From contig PHBD01000024.1 of NCBI GenBank assembly GCA_002841865.1, positions 1 to 48,454 of the forward strand: a DNA stretch of 48,454 nucleotides, in the 5' to 3' direction. How positions within the stretch are numbered: position 1 is the first letter of the stretch; the number at the start of each line of letters is the position of its first letter. This DNA is from Deltaproteobacteria bacterium HGW-Deltaproteobacteria-19 (GTDB lineage: Bacteria > Desulfobacterota > Syntrophia > Syntrophales > PHBD01). Positions 27,219 through 40,812 of this stretch are shown here, in pieces. The translations under genes were made by a program, and so were the position numbers. Below the pieces are notes generated by a model. It made no database searches. It saw nothing but the letters and a program-made list of their open reading frames with translations, and was not told the DNA's origin.

Positions 27219-29729
27219 TCATGCGTCTTCCTCGGAATGGCCGTTGCCGTTTTCCTCGCTTCCGGCAAAGCTGTTCCCGTTTTCCTCGTCCTTCTCGTCA
27301 CTTTCCTTGTCCGCCCTGGCTATGCCGACGAGCTTTTCCTCCGGGGCCAGGTCGATCAGCTTCACCCCCTGGGTGGACCGGCCGATGACGGGGATCTCCT
27401 CCACCTTCAGCCGGATGATGTTTCCGGCGCTGGAGATGAGCATGATGTTCTCCGTTCCCATCACCTGCAGAATCCCCGAGACGTTCCCGATCCTGGGCAC
27501 GGTCTTGAGATTGATGGTCCCCCGTCCTCCCCGTCCCTGGAGCCGGTATTCGGCGATGTCCGTCCGCTTCCCGTAGCCCTTCTCGGAAACGGTGAGCATC
27601 GTACTGCCCTCGACGGGAATGTCGACGCCCACCACCTCGTCATCTTTCTCCAGGTGGATTCCCCGCACTCCCCGGGCGGTTCTCCCCATGTCCCGGACCT
27701 CGTCTTCCTGAAAACGGATGGACATGCCCCGGCGGGTGGCCAGGAAGATGTCCTGCCCACCGCAGGTGAGCTTCACGTCCATCAGCTCGTCCCCCTCATC
27801 GACGGAAACGGCGATGATTCCCGTCGAACGGGGGTTGGAGAAGGCCAGGAGCTCCGTTTTCTTGATGATCCCTTTTTTGGACACCATGACCACCGATTTC
27901 TTCTCCTCGAAGGAGCGTACCGGCAGGATCGCCGCCACCCGCTCTTCCTGGGACATGGAGATCAGGTTGACGATGGCCTTGCCCTTGGCGGCCCGGCCCG
28001 CCTGGGGGATCTGATAGACCTTGAGCCAGTAGACCCGGCCATGGGTCGAGAAGATCAGGATGTAGTGGTGCGTGTTGGCGATGAAGACGTTCTCCACGAA
28101 GTCCTCTTCCTTCGTGGCCATCCCCACCTTGCCCCGGCCTCCGCGGCGCTGGCTGCGGTAGAGGGTCGCGGCGTTTCGCTTGATGTAGCCTGACTTGGAC
28201 ACGGTGACGACCATGTCTTCCTCGACGATCATGTCCTCCACGTCGATGTCGTCCACACTGGCTACGATCTCCGTCCGCCGTTCATCGCCGAACCGGTCCC
28301 GGATCTCCACCAGTTCCTTTTCGATGACCTCCAGGACCTTTGCCGGATCGTCGAGAATGGCCTGCAGCTCACTGATGAGGACCATCGTCTGGTCGTATTC
28401 CTGCTGGATCTTGTCGCGCTCCAGGCCGGTGAGCCGCTGGAGCCGCATCTCCAGGATCGCCTTCGCCTGGACCTCCGAAAGCCCGAAGTTGCTGATCAGG
28501 GCGTCGGACGCCTCGGCGGGGCTTCCGGAGGCCTTGATGACGGCGATGACCTCGTCGATCCGGGCGAGGGCGATCAGGAGCCCCTCCAGGATGTGGGCTC
28601 GCTCCCTGGCCCGGGCCAGGTCGAAGGTCGTCCGGCGGATCACAACCTCCCGGCGGAAGTCGACGAAGCGCTCGAGGATATCCTTGAGGTTGAATACACG
28701 GGGCTGTCCCTCGTCGATGGCCAGGAAGATGATGCCGAAGGAACTCTCCATCTGCGTATGCTTGTAGAGCTGGTTCAACACGACCCCGGCGATTTCATCC
28801 TTCCGGAGATCCATAACGACGCGGATGCCTTCCCGGTCCGATTCGTCGCGCAGATCCACGATGCCGGTCAATTTTTTCTCTTTCACCAGTTCGGAGATCT
28901 TCTCAATGAGGTTCGCCTTGTTGACCTGGTACGGCAACTCCGTCACGACGATGCTCTCCCGGTCCGTTCGGGCGTTCCGTTCGATCAGTGCCCGGGCCCG
29001 GAGCCGGATGATTCCCCTGCCGGTGCGATACGCGTCGAGGATCCCGTCCCGTCCGTTGATGAATCCGGCCGTCGGGAAGTCGGGCCCCGGAATGATTCGC
29101 ATCAGTTCTTCAATGGTCATTTCCGGGCGGGCCATCAGGGCAATGATGCCGTTCACCAGTTCCACCAGGTTGTGGGGAGGGATGTTCGTGGCCACCCCCA
29201 CGGCGATGCCCGCGCTTCCGTTCAGAAGAAGTTCCGGGATCCTTGCGGGCATGACCGTCGGCTCTTCCAGGGTTTCGTCGTAATTGGGGGTGAAATCAAC
29301 GGTGTCCTTTTCCAGATCCGCCAGGAGCTCCTCGGCGATCCGGGACATGCGGACCTCGGTGTATCGCATGGCCGCCGGGGGATCCCCGTCGATGGAGCCG
29401 AAGTTTCCCTGGCCGTCGACGAGGGGGTAGCGCATGGAGAAATCCTGAGCCATCCTGACGACGGTATCGTAGGCGGCGGAATCTCCGTGGGGATGGTACT
29501 TACCGATGATGTCCCCGACGATGCGGGCCGATTTCTTGTAGGCTTTGTTCCAGCGGTTCCCCATCTCGTGCATGGCGAACAGGGCCCGCCGGTGAACCGG
29601 CTTGAGCCCGTCCCGGACGTCCGGGATGGCGCGCCCGATGATGACGCTCATGGCGTAGTCCATGTAGGACTTCTTCATCTCGTCTTCGATATTGATGGGA
29701 AGGTTCTTCTGCAGGAAAGACTGTTCCAT
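27219..29729 (-). CDS. gyrA: DNA gyrase subunit A
   Basis: This is the DNA cleavage/rejoining subunit of gyrase. The 836 residues include [20 protein letters not shown] (the quinolone region, with the usual Ser and Asp), the catalytic Tyr in [10 protein letters not shown], and six C-terminal beta-pinwheel blades. The GyrA box QRRGGRG is present, which distinguishes gyrase from topoisomerase IV. The C-terminus is acidic and Glu/Asn-rich. It is 87 bases behind gyrB on the same strand. Confidence 0.97.
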   Translation of the reverse strand: MEQSFLQKNLPINIEDEMKKSYMDYAMSVIIGRAIPDVRDGLKPVHRRALFAMHEMGNRWNKAYKKSARIVGDIIGKYHPHGDSAAYDTVVRMAQDFSMRYPLVDGQGNFGSIDGDPPAAMRYTEVRMSRIAEELLADLEKDTVDFTPNYDETLEEPTVMPARIPELLLNGSAGIAVGVATNIPPHNLVELVNGIIALMARPEMTIEELMRIIPGPDFPTAGFINGRDGILDAYRTGRGIIRLRARALIERNARTDRESIVVTELPYQVNKANLIEKISELVKEKKLTGIVDLRDESDREGIRVVMDLRKDEIAGVVLNQLYKHTQMESSFGIIFLAIDEGQPRVFNLKDILERFVDFRREVVIRRTTFDLARARERAHILEGLLIALARIDEVIAVIKASGSPAEASDALISNFGLSEVQAKAILEMRLQRLTGLERDKIQQEYDQTMVLISELQAILDDPAKVLEVIEKELVEIRDRFGDERRTEIVASVDDIDVEDMIVEEDMVVTVSKSGYIKRNAATLYRSQRRGGRGKVGMATKEEDFVENVFIANTHHYILIFSTHGRVYWLKVYQIPQAGRAAKGKAIVNLISMSQEERVAAILPVRSFEEKKSVVMVSKKGIIKKTELLAFSNPRSTGIIAVSVDEGDELMDVKLTCGGQDIFLATRRGMSIRFQEDEVRDMGRTARGVRGIHLEKDDEVVGVDIPVEGSTMLTVSEKGYGKRTDIAEYRLQGRGGRGTINLKTVPRIGNVSGILQVMGTENIMLISSAGNIIRLKVEEIPVIGRSTQGVKLIDLAPEEKLVGIARADKESDEKDEENGNSFAGSEENGNGHSEEDA

Positions 29730-29816
29730 TCCTAGTTATCCTCTTGATCCTCTTGAAAAAAACGCGGCCAGAACCGTTTCGGCCCTGACCTGTCGGGAAA
29801 TTCGGGCTCCGGCCCG

Positions 29817-33397
<3,581 letters not shown>

Positions 33398-33544
33398 GTC
33401 TCTCTCCCTTTCTTTTTTTTTCTCTAGTTAATTAAAATAGTAGTCTTAGTAAGGGCTGTGGATACCTTAATGAAAACGGTTTTCCTGAATGACGCCGAAC
33501 GGATGGATGATCGTGACGCTGTGGATAATCCGTTGATCCCGCTG
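33398..33544. other. dnaA-dnaN spacer with DnaA boxes and AT-rich tract, oriC candidate part
   Basis: Two DnaA boxes are visible: TGTGGATAC (33457-33465) and the perfect TGTGGATAA (33520-33528). A 27-base all-pyrimidine run (33399-33425) is followed by an AT-rich stretch (33426-33450, AGTTAATTAAAATAG and on), which could be the unwinding element. Together with boxes on the other side of dnaA this resembles a bipartite origin. Confidence 0.6.
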
Positions 33545-34894
33545 TTATGAAGACTGCTGAAGGGCATCTTCGATGTCCTGGATCGTCTTTTTCAGGTTTG
33601 CATCCTTCTCGATCAGGGCGCTGATCTTGTTGACGGAGTAAATGACGGTGGAATGGTCACGGCCGCCGATCTTTTCGCCGATGTCCGGGAAGGATGCGTT
33701 TGTCAGCCGTCGACACAGAAACATGGCCGACTGGCGGGCAAGAACGATGTTTTTGCTCTTTTTCTTGGACTTGAGATCGGAGAGCTTCACATTGAACTTT
33801 CCGGATGCGGCGCGGACGATCTCGTCCACCGTGATGTCTTCCCGTTCGTTTTGACGGATTATTTTCCGGAGAACCTCCCGGGCCAGTTCCATGTCGATGG
33901 AGCGCCCCGTCACGGAGGAATAGGCGCTGATCCGGACCAGGAAGCCTTCGAGTTCACGGATATTTGACTGGGCGTTGGACGCCACATAATGGGAGACTCC
34001 GCTGGGAAGCTGGATGTTGTTGTCCTGGGCCTTTTTCTCCAGGATGGCGATCCGGGTCTCGATGTCCGGGGGATGGATGTCGGCGATAAGTCCCCATTCA
34101 AAGCGGGAGCGGAGACGATCTTCCAGGTTCGGAATGTCTTTCGGAAACTTGTCGCTGGTCACGACGATCTGCTTTCCGGCGTCGTGGAGGGTATTGAATG
34201 TGTGAAAAAACTCTTCCTGGGTCCGATCCTTGCCGGCGATAAACTGGATATCGTCGATCAGGAGGCAGTCGATTTTCCGGTATTTTTCGCGAAATTTCGC
34301 CGTTCGGTCATAGCGAATGGAACTGATGAGCTCGTTGACGAACTCCTCCGCGGAGACATAAACGACGTTGGTGTCCGGATACAGGTTCAGGGTATGCAGA
34401 CCGATGGCATTGAGCAGATGTGTCTTTCCCAGGCCGACGTCGCTGTAAATGAAGAGGGGGTTGTAATTTTTGGCCGGCATCTCCCCTACCGAAACGGCGG
34501 CGGCGTGAGCAAACTGGTTGCAGGAACCGACGACGAAACGCTCGAAGCTGTAGTTGGGGTTCAGGTTCGAGTCGTACTTCGTAACGGGGGATTTGCGGAC
34601 GGATTTTCCCTCGGATTTCTTCGCTTCCGTCTGTGTTTCCGCTGCGCGGCCGTCTCCCTTGCTGACAGAAAAATGGACGCTCAGGTCGATTCCTGAGACT
34701 TCTTTCAGGCTTTCCTTGATGATGGGAAGATAATTGTCGTTGAGCCAGTCTTTGAAAAACTTGTTGGGCACGGTGAACTGGACGCTGTTCCCCTCGATGG
34801 CCGTGACCCGAACCGGCTGGATCCAGGTTTCGAAGTTCTGCTGGCTCACCTGTTTTCGAATGATATTTGTTGCTTTTTCCCAGATAATATCCAC
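33545..34894 (-). CDS. dnaA: Chromosomal replication initiator DnaA
   Basis: This protein binds DnaA boxes and opens oriC. The 449 residues comprise domain I (residues 1-85), a short linker (SEGKSVRKSPVTKYD), the AAA+ domain III with Walker A SDVGLGKTHLL and Walker B CLLIDDIQFIAG, and the domain IV helix-turn-helix with GGRDHSTVIYSVNKI that reads the DnaA box. The start overlaps an AT-rich segment next to the DnaA boxes at 34907-34938. It sits between parB and dnaN, as in many bacteria. Confidence 0.97.
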   Translation of the reverse strand: MDIIWEKATNIIRKQVSQQNFETWIQPVRVTAIEGNSVQFTVPNKFFKDWLNDNYLPIIKESLKEVSGIDLSVHFSVSKGDGRAAETQTEAKKSEGKSVRKSPVTKYDSNLNPNYSFERFVVGSCNQFAHAAAVSVGEMPAKNYNPLFIYSDVGLGKTHLLNAIGLHTLNLYPDTNVVYVSAEEFVNELISSIRYDRTAKFREKYRKIDCLLIDDIQFIAGKDRTQEEFFHTFNTLHDAGKQIVVTSDKFPKDIPNLEDRLRSRFEWGLIADIHPPDIETRIAILEKKAQDNNIQLPSGVSHYVASNAQSNIRELEGFLVRISAYSSVTGRSIDMELAREVLRKIIRQNEREDITVDEIVRAASGKFNVKLSDLKSKKKSKNIVLARQSAMFLCRRLTNASFPDIGEKIGGRDHSTVIYSVNKISALIEKDANLKKTIQDIEDALQQSS

Positions 34895-34980
34895 TACTTA
34901 ATTACCTCATCCACAGGGTTTTAAACAGCTGTGGATAAATGATTTTGAAGGGGATTCGGGTTCCCGGGGCCGTTTCCGGA
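34895..34980. other. parB-dnaA spacer with DnaA boxes, oriC candidate part
   Basis: TCATCCACA (34907-34915, one mismatch) and TGTGGATAA (34930-34938, perfect, opposite direction) flank an AT-rich GGGTTTTAAACAGC core. They lie directly upstream of dnaA, so they could serve both origin function and autoregulation of dnaA. Confidence 0.6.
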
Positions 34981-35844
34981 TCAGGGCTTTCCGTCCAGCA
35001 GCAGGTTGATCAGCCGGTTGAGCTCTTCCTCTCCGGAAAAACGGATCTCGATCCGCCCGCTTTTTCGGCCCGGCCGGATCCGGACTGCACTGAGAAAACG
35101 CTCCGTCAGTGAATTTTCCAGATGTCGCAGATGCGGCCCACCGGCGGGTTCCTTTTTCCGGTCTTTATTCCCTTTTGTTTTCAGGAGCTTCTTGACGAGC
35201 TGTTCGGTTTCCCGAACACTCAGCGTTCGCTCGAGGACAGTCCGGTACGCCTGAAGCTGGATCGGGGGCTGTTCCAGGGAGAGAAGGCAACGGGCATGAC
35301 CCGAAGAGATCTTTCTCGCCACGAGGCCGTCCAGGATCTCCGCGGGCAGCCGGAGGAGGCGAAGGGAATTCGCCACGGTGGACCGGTCTTTCGCAACCCG
35401 GAGCGCGATGTCTTCCTGGGAAAGGCCGAACTTGTCCGCCAGGATGCGGAAGGCCTCCGCTTCTTCCACCGGGTTGAGGGACTCCCGCTGGATGTTTTCC
35501 ACGATGGACCATTCCGCTGCGTCGAGATCTCCCGCCTCCCGGATCACGACGGGGACTTCCTTCAGTCCTGCCTGCTGAGCCGCCCGCCAGCGCCGTTCTC
35601 CGGCAATGATTTCGTACCCTTCCGCCGCCCGCCGGACCACGATGGGCTGGATGACGCCGCTTTTGCGGATGGAGGCGACCAGGTTCTTCTGCTCCTGATC
35701 CCGAAAGGATTTCCGGGCCTGGAATCGATTGGGGGTCAGCTCCTCGACGCCGCACAGGATATAGGAGGGCCGTTCGTCGACCCGTTTGAGCAGTTCCGGA
35801 AACATGGCGCCCAGGCCTTTTCCAAGGGATGATTTTGTCGACAT
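34981..35844 (-). CDS. parB: Chromosome partitioning protein ParB
   Basis: This 287-residue protein binds parS and spreads along DNA to organise the origin region. The CTP-binding N-terminal part shows QKNLVASIRKSGVIQPIVVR and GERRWRAAQQAG, then the ENIQRESLNPVEEAEAF box, a helix-turn-helix (LSQEDIALRVAKDRSTVAN) and a C-terminal dimerisation tail (RIEIRFSGEEELNRLINLLL). The start at 35844 (MSTKSSLGKGLGAM, a standard ParB opening) overlaps the parA stop by one base; the longer frame to 36243 overlies parA. No clear parS site was seen in the window. Confidence 0.95.
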   Translation of the reverse strand: MSTKSSLGKGLGAMFPELLKRVDERPSYILCGVEELTPNRFQARKSFRDQEQKNLVASIRKSGVIQPIVVRRAAEGYEIIAGERRWRAAQQAGLKEVPVVIREAGDLDAAEWSIVENIQRESLNPVEEAEAFRILADKFGLSQEDIALRVAKDRSTVANSLRLLRLPAEILDGLVARKISSGHARCLLSLEQPPIQLQAYRTVLERTLSVRETEQLVKKLLKTKGNKDRKKEPAGGPHLRHLENSLTERFLSAVRIRPGRKSGRIEIRFSGEEELNRLINLLLDGKP

Positions 35845-36620
35845 CAGGACCTGTTTCCTCCGTTCTCCATGACTTCCTTGGCCAGTTCCATGTAGGAGAT
35901 GGCGCCCCGGGAACGGACATCGTAAAGAATGATCGGGAGCCCGTGGCTGGGGCTCTCGGAAAGCCGGACATTCCGCGGGATGACGGTCTGGAAGACCTTG
36001 TTCCCGAAGTGCAGCCGGACTTCTTCGCTGACCTGACGGGACAGAGTGTTCCGTCCATCGAACATGGTCAGGAGGATTCCTCCCAGTGCCAGAGCGGGAT
36101 TGAGCCTCGCCTGGACGAGCTTTATCGTGGACAGGAGCCGCCCCAGTCCCTCCAGTGCGAAATACTCGCACTGCAGTGGCACGATGACGCTGTCCGCCGC
36201 CACCAGGGCGTTCAACGTGAGAAATCCCAGGGAAGGCGGGCAATCGATGATGATGTATTCATAATCGAGATCCGCGGAGCGAACCAGCCGGCGAAGTTTT
36301 TTTTCCCGGTCCTCGATTTCGACGAACTCGATTTCCACACCGGTCAGGTCCTGGTTGGAACCGATCACATCGAGGAAAGGAAGGCGGCTGCCCAGAACCA
36401 CTTCCGCCAGGGAACCGTCTCCACTGAGCGCGGCGTAGAGATTGCGCTCCGGCAGCGCCAGAAGGTCGATGCCCAAGCCGCTCGTGGCATTCCCCTGCGG
36501 ATCCGCATCGATGAGAAGCGTCTTCCGTTCCGCCGCGGCGAGAGTCGCCGCCAGGTTAATGGCGGTGGTGGTCTTGCCGACCCCCCCTTTTTGATTCGCG
36601 ATGCTTATGATTTTACGCAT
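35844..36620 (-). CDS. parA: Chromosome partitioning ATPase ParA (Soj)
   Basis: This 258-residue ATPase works with ParB in origin segregation. It opens MRKIISIANQKGGVGKTTTA, the deviant Walker A. Further motifs are LLIDADPQGNATSGLG, IIDCPPSLGFLTLNAL and VPLQCEYFALEGL. The start at 36620 is the family start; the frame extends to 36686 without support. The gene is 105 bases behind rsmG, in an AT-rich gap that may hold its own promoter (TTGAAA, 16 bases, TACCTT on the minus strand), but this is weak. Confidence 0.96.
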   Translation of the reverse strand: MRKIISIANQKGGVGKTTTAINLAATLAAAERKTLLIDADPQGNATSGLGIDLLALPERNLYAALSGDGSLAEVVLGSRLPFLDVIGSNQDLTGVEIEFVEIEDREKKLRRLVRSADLDYEYIIIDCPPSLGFLTLNALVAADSVIVPLQCEYFALEGLGRLLSTIKLVQARLNPALALGGILLTMFDGRNTLSRQVSEEVRLHFGNKVFQTVIPRNVRLSESPSHGLPIILYDVRSRGAISYMELAKEVMENGGNRS

Positions 36621-36725
36621 GATTTTGGGGAAAGGAACTGGAACTTGATCACCCCCTTGACGCGACGGAAAGGTACCACAAAACAAGGTTTTTTCAAAGG
36701 AGATTTTTTTAGATAACTATCTGAA

Positions 36726-37379
36726 TTATATAGATTTTATATAGAGAAAAATTTTTCGCCGGTCTCCCGAGAAGGGCAGCGTGTATTCGTGGATCGAAAC
36801 CGGCTCGATGCAGGCTTCCGCAGGGGGCAGCGTCCGGTTGCCGGCGCCGGGCCCGGCCATGACGATGAGGTGCCCTCCCGGCCGCAGGAACGGCGAGCCC
36901 GCCAGGGCAAATACGGACGGGGGAAAGACCGCCCGGGAAATCACCATATCAAAGGAACCGGCGACGCCTTTCCGTCCGAGAAAGTCCTCCGCCCGCTCCC
37001 AGAGGACGTCGATTCCGTCCTGGCCCAGAATCCCTGCGACCCGCTTCAGGAATGACGCCTTTTTCCTGGAGGCCTCCAGCAGGCTGACTTCCAGGGAGGG
37101 AAGGGCGATCTTGAGAGGGATGCCCGGAAACCCGGCTCCGCTTCCGATATCCAGCAGGTTCCCGTCTTGGCGGGGCAGCCAGGGGATCGGCGCAAGGGAG
37201 TCGAGGACATGCCGGACGACAATCTCTTCCGGATCGGTCGTTGCAACAAGATTGTGGCGGCGGTTCCAGAGGAGGAGTTCGTCGATATACAGACGGAAAC
37301 GCCACCGCTGCGCTGCGTCCAGCGGCACGCCGGTGATCCGGGCTCCGTCGGCCAGCATCTGGAGTTGGGATTCGTCCAT
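36726..37379 (-). CDS. rsmG: 16S rRNA (guanine-N7) methyltransferase RsmG (GidB)
   Basis: RsmG methylates G527 of 16S rRNA with S-adenosylmethionine. The 217 residues match the family length (about 207-240). Seen are YIDELLLWNRRHNLVATTDP, HVLDSLAP, the SAM loop LLDIGSGAGFPGIPLKI and LLEASRKKASFLKRV. The start is uncertain: ATG 37379 gives the normal length, while the frame continues to a TTG at 37484 with residues unlike the family. It usually follows mnmG; here trmJ is divergent on the other side. Confidence 0.92.
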   Translation of the reverse strand: MDESQLQMLADGARITGVPLDAAQRWRFRLYIDELLLWNRRHNLVATTDPEEIVVRHVLDSLAPIPWLPRQDGNLLDIGSGAGFPGIPLKIALPSLEVSLLEASRKKASFLKRVAGILGQDGIDVLWERAEDFLGRKGVAGSFDMVISRAVFPPSVFALAGSPFLRPGGHLIVMAGPGAGNRTLPPAEACIEPVSIHEYTLPFSGDRRKIFLYIKSI

Positions 37380-37552
37380 GGGCTCTGTTGCGTGAATGGA
37401 GTTGCCTTGAATGCGTTCCCGGATAGGTTGGAGGAACACCCTTTCTTGTGCCCGATAGCAGACGACGGGGAAGCGAACAATCAAAAAATGCGTCCGTTCC
37501 GGTTTTGTGGTATCAGGGTCTCCGCCTGATTATAAAGGATACGGGGAAGAAG

Positions 37553-38323
37553 ATGAAAGAGGAACAGGAAGTCCGGGTGCGGATGGAGAACGTGGCGGTC
37601 GTGCTCTGCCGGCCGAAATTTTCCGGAAACGTGGGTTCGGTGGCCCGGTGTGCGAAAAACATGGGGATCGGGAAACTGGTCGTCGTCGGGGGGGAGCCCC
37701 TCGACCGGGAGGAGGTACTCCAGCGCTCCACCCATGCCGCCCGGGATCTGGTGGACACGATGGAATGCCATGAGAAACTGGGGGACGCCGTGGCCGGTTT
37801 CACCTGGCTCGTGGGTACGACCGGACGCCGCGGGTCTGCCCGCGGTCCCGCCATATCCCCGCGGGAAATGGCCCGGCAGATGACCGACCTCAGCAGGAAC
37901 AACCGCATCGCCCTGCTCTTCGGCCCCGAAGACAAGGGGCTCTCCAACGAGGAACTCCGCCTCTGCCAGACCATCGTCAACATTCCTGCCTCCGAAGCGT
38001 TCCGATCCCTCAACCTGTCTCACGCCGTGATGATCCTCTGTTATGAGCTGTTCGTCGCCGCCGCCCCCCCTCCCGCCGCCTTCCGGCCGCGGCTCGCCTC
38101 GTCGGCGGAACTGGAGGGGATGTACGGGCACCTGCGGGAAGTCCTCACCCGGATCGGTTTCATCAACAAGCAGAATCCCGAATACTGGATGCTTCATGTC
38201 CGGCGGCTCTTCTCCCGGGTTCAGCTTCAGGCCCGGGAAGTGAAGATCCTCCGCGGGATCTGCCGCCAGATCGACTGGGCTACGGGCCAGCCCGGACCGG
38301 AACCTGGCCGGCACTCCGGCTAA
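37553..38323 (+). CDS. trmJ: TrmJ-type tRNA (cytidine/uridine-2'-O)-methyltransferase
   Basis: This SPOUT-fold RNA methyltransferase methylates the ribose at position 32 of tRNA in known members. The 256 residues show the motifs FSGNVGSVARCAKNMG, LLFGPEDKGLSNEEL and IPASEAFRSLNLSHAVMIL, which form the SAM-binding knot. The C-terminal extension (GHLREVLTRIGFI..., HVRRLFSRVQLQAREVKILRGI, read in parts) is characteristic of TrmJ. The ATG at 37553 is preferred (GGGGAAG upstream). It is the first gene on the plus strand beyond the replication cluster. Confidence 0.9.
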   Translation: MKEEQEVRVRMENVAVVLCRPKFSGNVGSVARCAKNMGIGKLVVVGGEPLDREEVLQRSTHAARDLVDTMECHEKLGDAVAGFTWLVGTTGRRGSARGPAISPREMARQMTDLSRNNRIALLFGPEDKGLSNEELRLCQTIVNIPASEAFRSLNLSHAVMILCYELFVAAAPPPAAFRPRLASSAELEGMYGHLREVLTRIGFINKQNPEYWMLHVRRLFSRVQLQAREVKILRGICRQIDWATGQPGPEPGRHSG

Positions 38324-38433
38324 AGGGCCCGCAAGGCATCGCCAGCCTGAAATAGCGATGGAATTTTAAAAGGAAAAGAAGTAGGTTTCTTGTCCTCATC
38401 ATTGGAAGAGATCCCGGGTGGGTGGAGGTATGC

Positions 38434-39795
38434 ATGAAACAGAAAACGGTGAAGACAGGGATTGTTCTCCTGGGGCTTACGGCCCTGGCGATCTTCATAG
38501 GGCTTGCCGGAGACAGCCCGGTCGCGGCGCTGGACCGGAGCACCTATCGGAGCCTTAAGACCTTCAATGAAATCCTTGATATCGTCGAGAAGAATTACGT
38601 GGAGCCGGTTGAGACCAAAACCCTCCTCCAGGGGGCCGTCAACGGCATGATGCGGTCCCTGGACCCCCACAGTTCCTACATGACGGCAGATATGTACAAG
38701 GAACTGGAGGTAGAGACAAAGGGCCGCTTCGGAGGCATCGGCATCGAAATCACGATCCGTAAGGATGTCCTCACCGTCGTTTCGCCCATTGAAGACACGC
38801 CGGCCTATCGGGCGGGGGTCAAGGCCGGTGACGCGATTATCCGGATTGACGGCAAGTCCACCAAGGACATCACGATCATGGACGCCGTCAAGAAGCTCCG
38901 GGGACCGAAGGGAACGAACGTCATCATCACCATCATGCGGGACGAAACCTCGAAGCCCCAGGACGTCACGATTACCCGGGACATCATCCAGATCAGGAGC
39001 ATCCGGTCCAAGGTCTTCGAGGACGGGATCGGTTATATCCGGATCTCCTCGTTTCAGGAGCGGACTGCGGAAGACTTGAGCAAGGCCCTGGCCGAAGTGG
39101 AAAAGAAGGCCCACCCCCTCAAGGGGCTTGTCCTCGACCTCCGGAACAACCCGGGCGGACTTCTGGGTCAGGCCGTCCAGGTATCTGAACTGTTCCTGAA
39201 ATCGGGCACCATCGTGTCCACCCGCGGCCGCGTGAAATCCGTGGAGAGTTCGGCGAAGGCCCGGGACAACGGGAATGAGCCGACCTGTGCCATTGTCGCC
39301 CTTGTCAACGAGGGCACCGCCTCCGCGGCGGAGATCGTTGCCGGCGCCCTTCAGGATAACGGTCGCGCCCTTGTCCTGGGAACTCAGACCTTCGGCAAGG
39401 GGTCCGTGCAGACCGTCATTCCCCTGGACGACGGATCGGCCCTCAAGCTGACGACGGCTAAGTATTACACGCCCAAGGGCCGCTCCATCCAGGCAGAGGG
39501 AATTGTGCCGGATATCGTCATCCGCAGGACGCGGACGGTCGACGGAAAGGAAAAGGAGCAGGTCGAGGAACCCCTGCGGGAAAAAGATCTGAAGGGACAT
39601 ATCCGCTCTCCCCGGGAGAACGGGGATGGCAAGGACGACAAGGACGTTAAGAACGGTGCGGTCAAACCTCTGGTGGCACCGCCGCTGCTGAGACGGGATG
39701 AAATGGGGGACGTGGCCCATGACAACCAGCTCAAGAGCGCCATCGACATCCTCAAGAGCTGGGACCTTTTCCGGAAGGGAACCCGAAGCAGTTAA
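38434..39795 (+). CDS. ctpA: Carboxyl-terminal processing protease (CtpA, S41)
   Basis: This exported serine protease trims C-termini of periplasmic proteins, often in cell-wall turnover. The 453 residues comprise a signal or anchor helix (IVLLGLTALAIFIGLAG), a helical part, a PDZ domain (GGIGIEITIRKDVLTVVSPI) and the S41 catalytic core with Ser297 in NEGTASAAEIV and Lys322 in TFGKGSVQ; the 25-residue gap is the usual Ser-Lys spacing. The C-terminus is charged and long. The ATG at 38434 has GGTGGAGG just before it. It is followed by a divergent polysaccharide deacetylase, a common partner in envelope gene sets. Confidence 0.95.
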   Translation: MKQKTVKTGIVLLGLTALAIFIGLAGDSPVAALDRSTYRSLKTFNEILDIVEKNYVEPVETKTLLQGAVNGMMRSLDPHSSYMTADMYKELEVETKGRFGGIGIEITIRKDVLTVVSPIEDTPAYRAGVKAGDAIIRIDGKSTKDITIMDAVKKLRGPKGTNVIITIMRDETSKPQDVTITRDIIQIRSIRSKVFEDGIGYIRISSFQERTAEDLSKALAEVEKKAHPLKGLVLDLRNNPGGLLGQAVQVSELFLKSGTIVSTRGRVKSVESSAKARDNGNEPTCAIVALVNEGTASAAEIVAGALQDNGRALVLGTQTFGKGSVQTVIPLDDGSALKLTTAKYYTPKGRSIQAEGIVPDIVIRRTRTVDGKEKEQVEEPLREKDLKGHIRSPRENGDGKDDKDVKNGAVKPLVAPPLLRRDEMGDVAHDNQLKSAIDILKSWDLFRKGTRSS

Positions 39796-39873
39796 GGACA
39801 AGGGAAACGCCACCCGGGCGCCCCGTCCGGGGAGCTCCGGTGAGGAGGGAGCCGGAACGGACGGAACGGACGG

Positions 39874-40812
39874 ATGGGACGCAGAAGAGGCAGGAAGAAA
39901 GGAAAGGTTCTGGCGTGGATCGCTTTCCTTGCCGCGGTCGCAGCCATTGTCGCCATTGCCTTTTTCCTCCATTCGGAGCGACAGCGGGACACACGCCGGG
40001 AGCAGGTCCCGGCGCGCAAAGTCGTCCCGAGCAAGGTTGTTCCGAAAGCCCCTCCCGCAGAAACGGGCAAAGACCGGCGGGAGGCCGGCCGAACCGTCCC
40101 GAAGCCGGAGGCACACGGTTCTCCGAAGCGGATCGTCATCATCATTGACGATATCGGGCACGATCTGGCCCCGGTCCGGGAGCTCCTTGCGCTCAAGACG
40201 CCCCTGACCTTTGCCGTTCTTCCCGACGGGGCCCGCTCGGCTCAGGCGGCCGCCATGATTCACAAGGATGGACGGGAGGTGATCCTCCATCTCCCCCTCG
40301 AACCCCGCTCGGAAACAAAAGCCAACCCGGGAACGATGGTCCTCCTGACGAGCATGAAGGACGATGAAATCCGAGACCGGCTGGAACGGAACACCCGGAA
40401 CGTGCCCTATGCCAGGGGGGCCAACAGCCACATGGGATCCCTTTTCACGGAGCACCAGGAGAAAATGGTCATCGTCATGAAGACGCTCCAGGAAAAGGGT
40501 CTCTTTTTTATCGACAGCCGGACGTCTTCCCGGAGCCGGGCAGGCGAAGCCGCCCGGCAGACGGGCATTCCCTTCGCGAAACGGGACCTGTTCATCGACG
40601 GCAATCGCGATGATGAGACCCTGAACCGGATCCTCCGGCTGGCCGAAACCGCCGATCCGGCCCAGCCCCCGATCATCATCGGTCACCCCTATCCCGGAAC
40701 CATCCGCACCCTCCAGCATGTCCTTCCGCTCCTCCGGCGTCACGGAATCCTGGTTGTTTCCGCGTCGGAAGCGGTCCGGCCGGTCGGCAACAGCGACAGA
40801 GCCAGGCGATGA
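39874..40812 (+). CDS. Divergent polysaccharide deacetylase family protein (YibQ-like)
   Basis: This 312-residue protein has one N-terminal membrane segment (VLAWIAFLAAVAAIVAIAFFL), a Lys/Arg/Pro-rich linker, and a divergent deacetylase (YibQ-type) fold from about residue 85: RIVIIIDDIGHDL, LTFAVLPDGARSAQ, VILHLPLEP, FFIDSRTSS and a final PIIIGHPYPGTI. The family is periplasmic and found next to ctpA and peptidoglycan hydrolase activators, so cell-wall work is likely, though activity has not been settled. The start is weakly supported: no clear ribosome site is close to ATG 39874. It overlaps the TPR gene by four bases. Confidence 0.87.
   Translation: MGRRRGRKKGKVLAWIAFLAAVAAIVAIAFFLHSERQRDTRREQVPARKVVPSKVVPKAPPAETGKDRREAGRTVPKPEAHGSPKRIVIIIDDIGHDLAPVRELLALKTPLTFAVLPDGARSAQAAAMIHKDGREVILHLPLEPRSETKANPGTMVLLTSMKDDEIRDRLERNTRNVPYARGANSHMGSLFTEHQEKMVIVMKTLQEKGLFFIDSRTSSRSRAGEAARQTGIPFAKRDLFIDGNRDDETLNRILRLAETADPAQPPIIIGHPYPGTIRTLQHVLPLLRRHGILVVSASEAVRPVGNSDRARR

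Noticed and set aside
38320-40743. 807-codon open frame on the minus strand over ctpA and the deacetylase
   Set aside because: The plus-strand proteins have clear catalytic motifs. The minus-strand translation has no family features and is typical of antisense frames at high GC.
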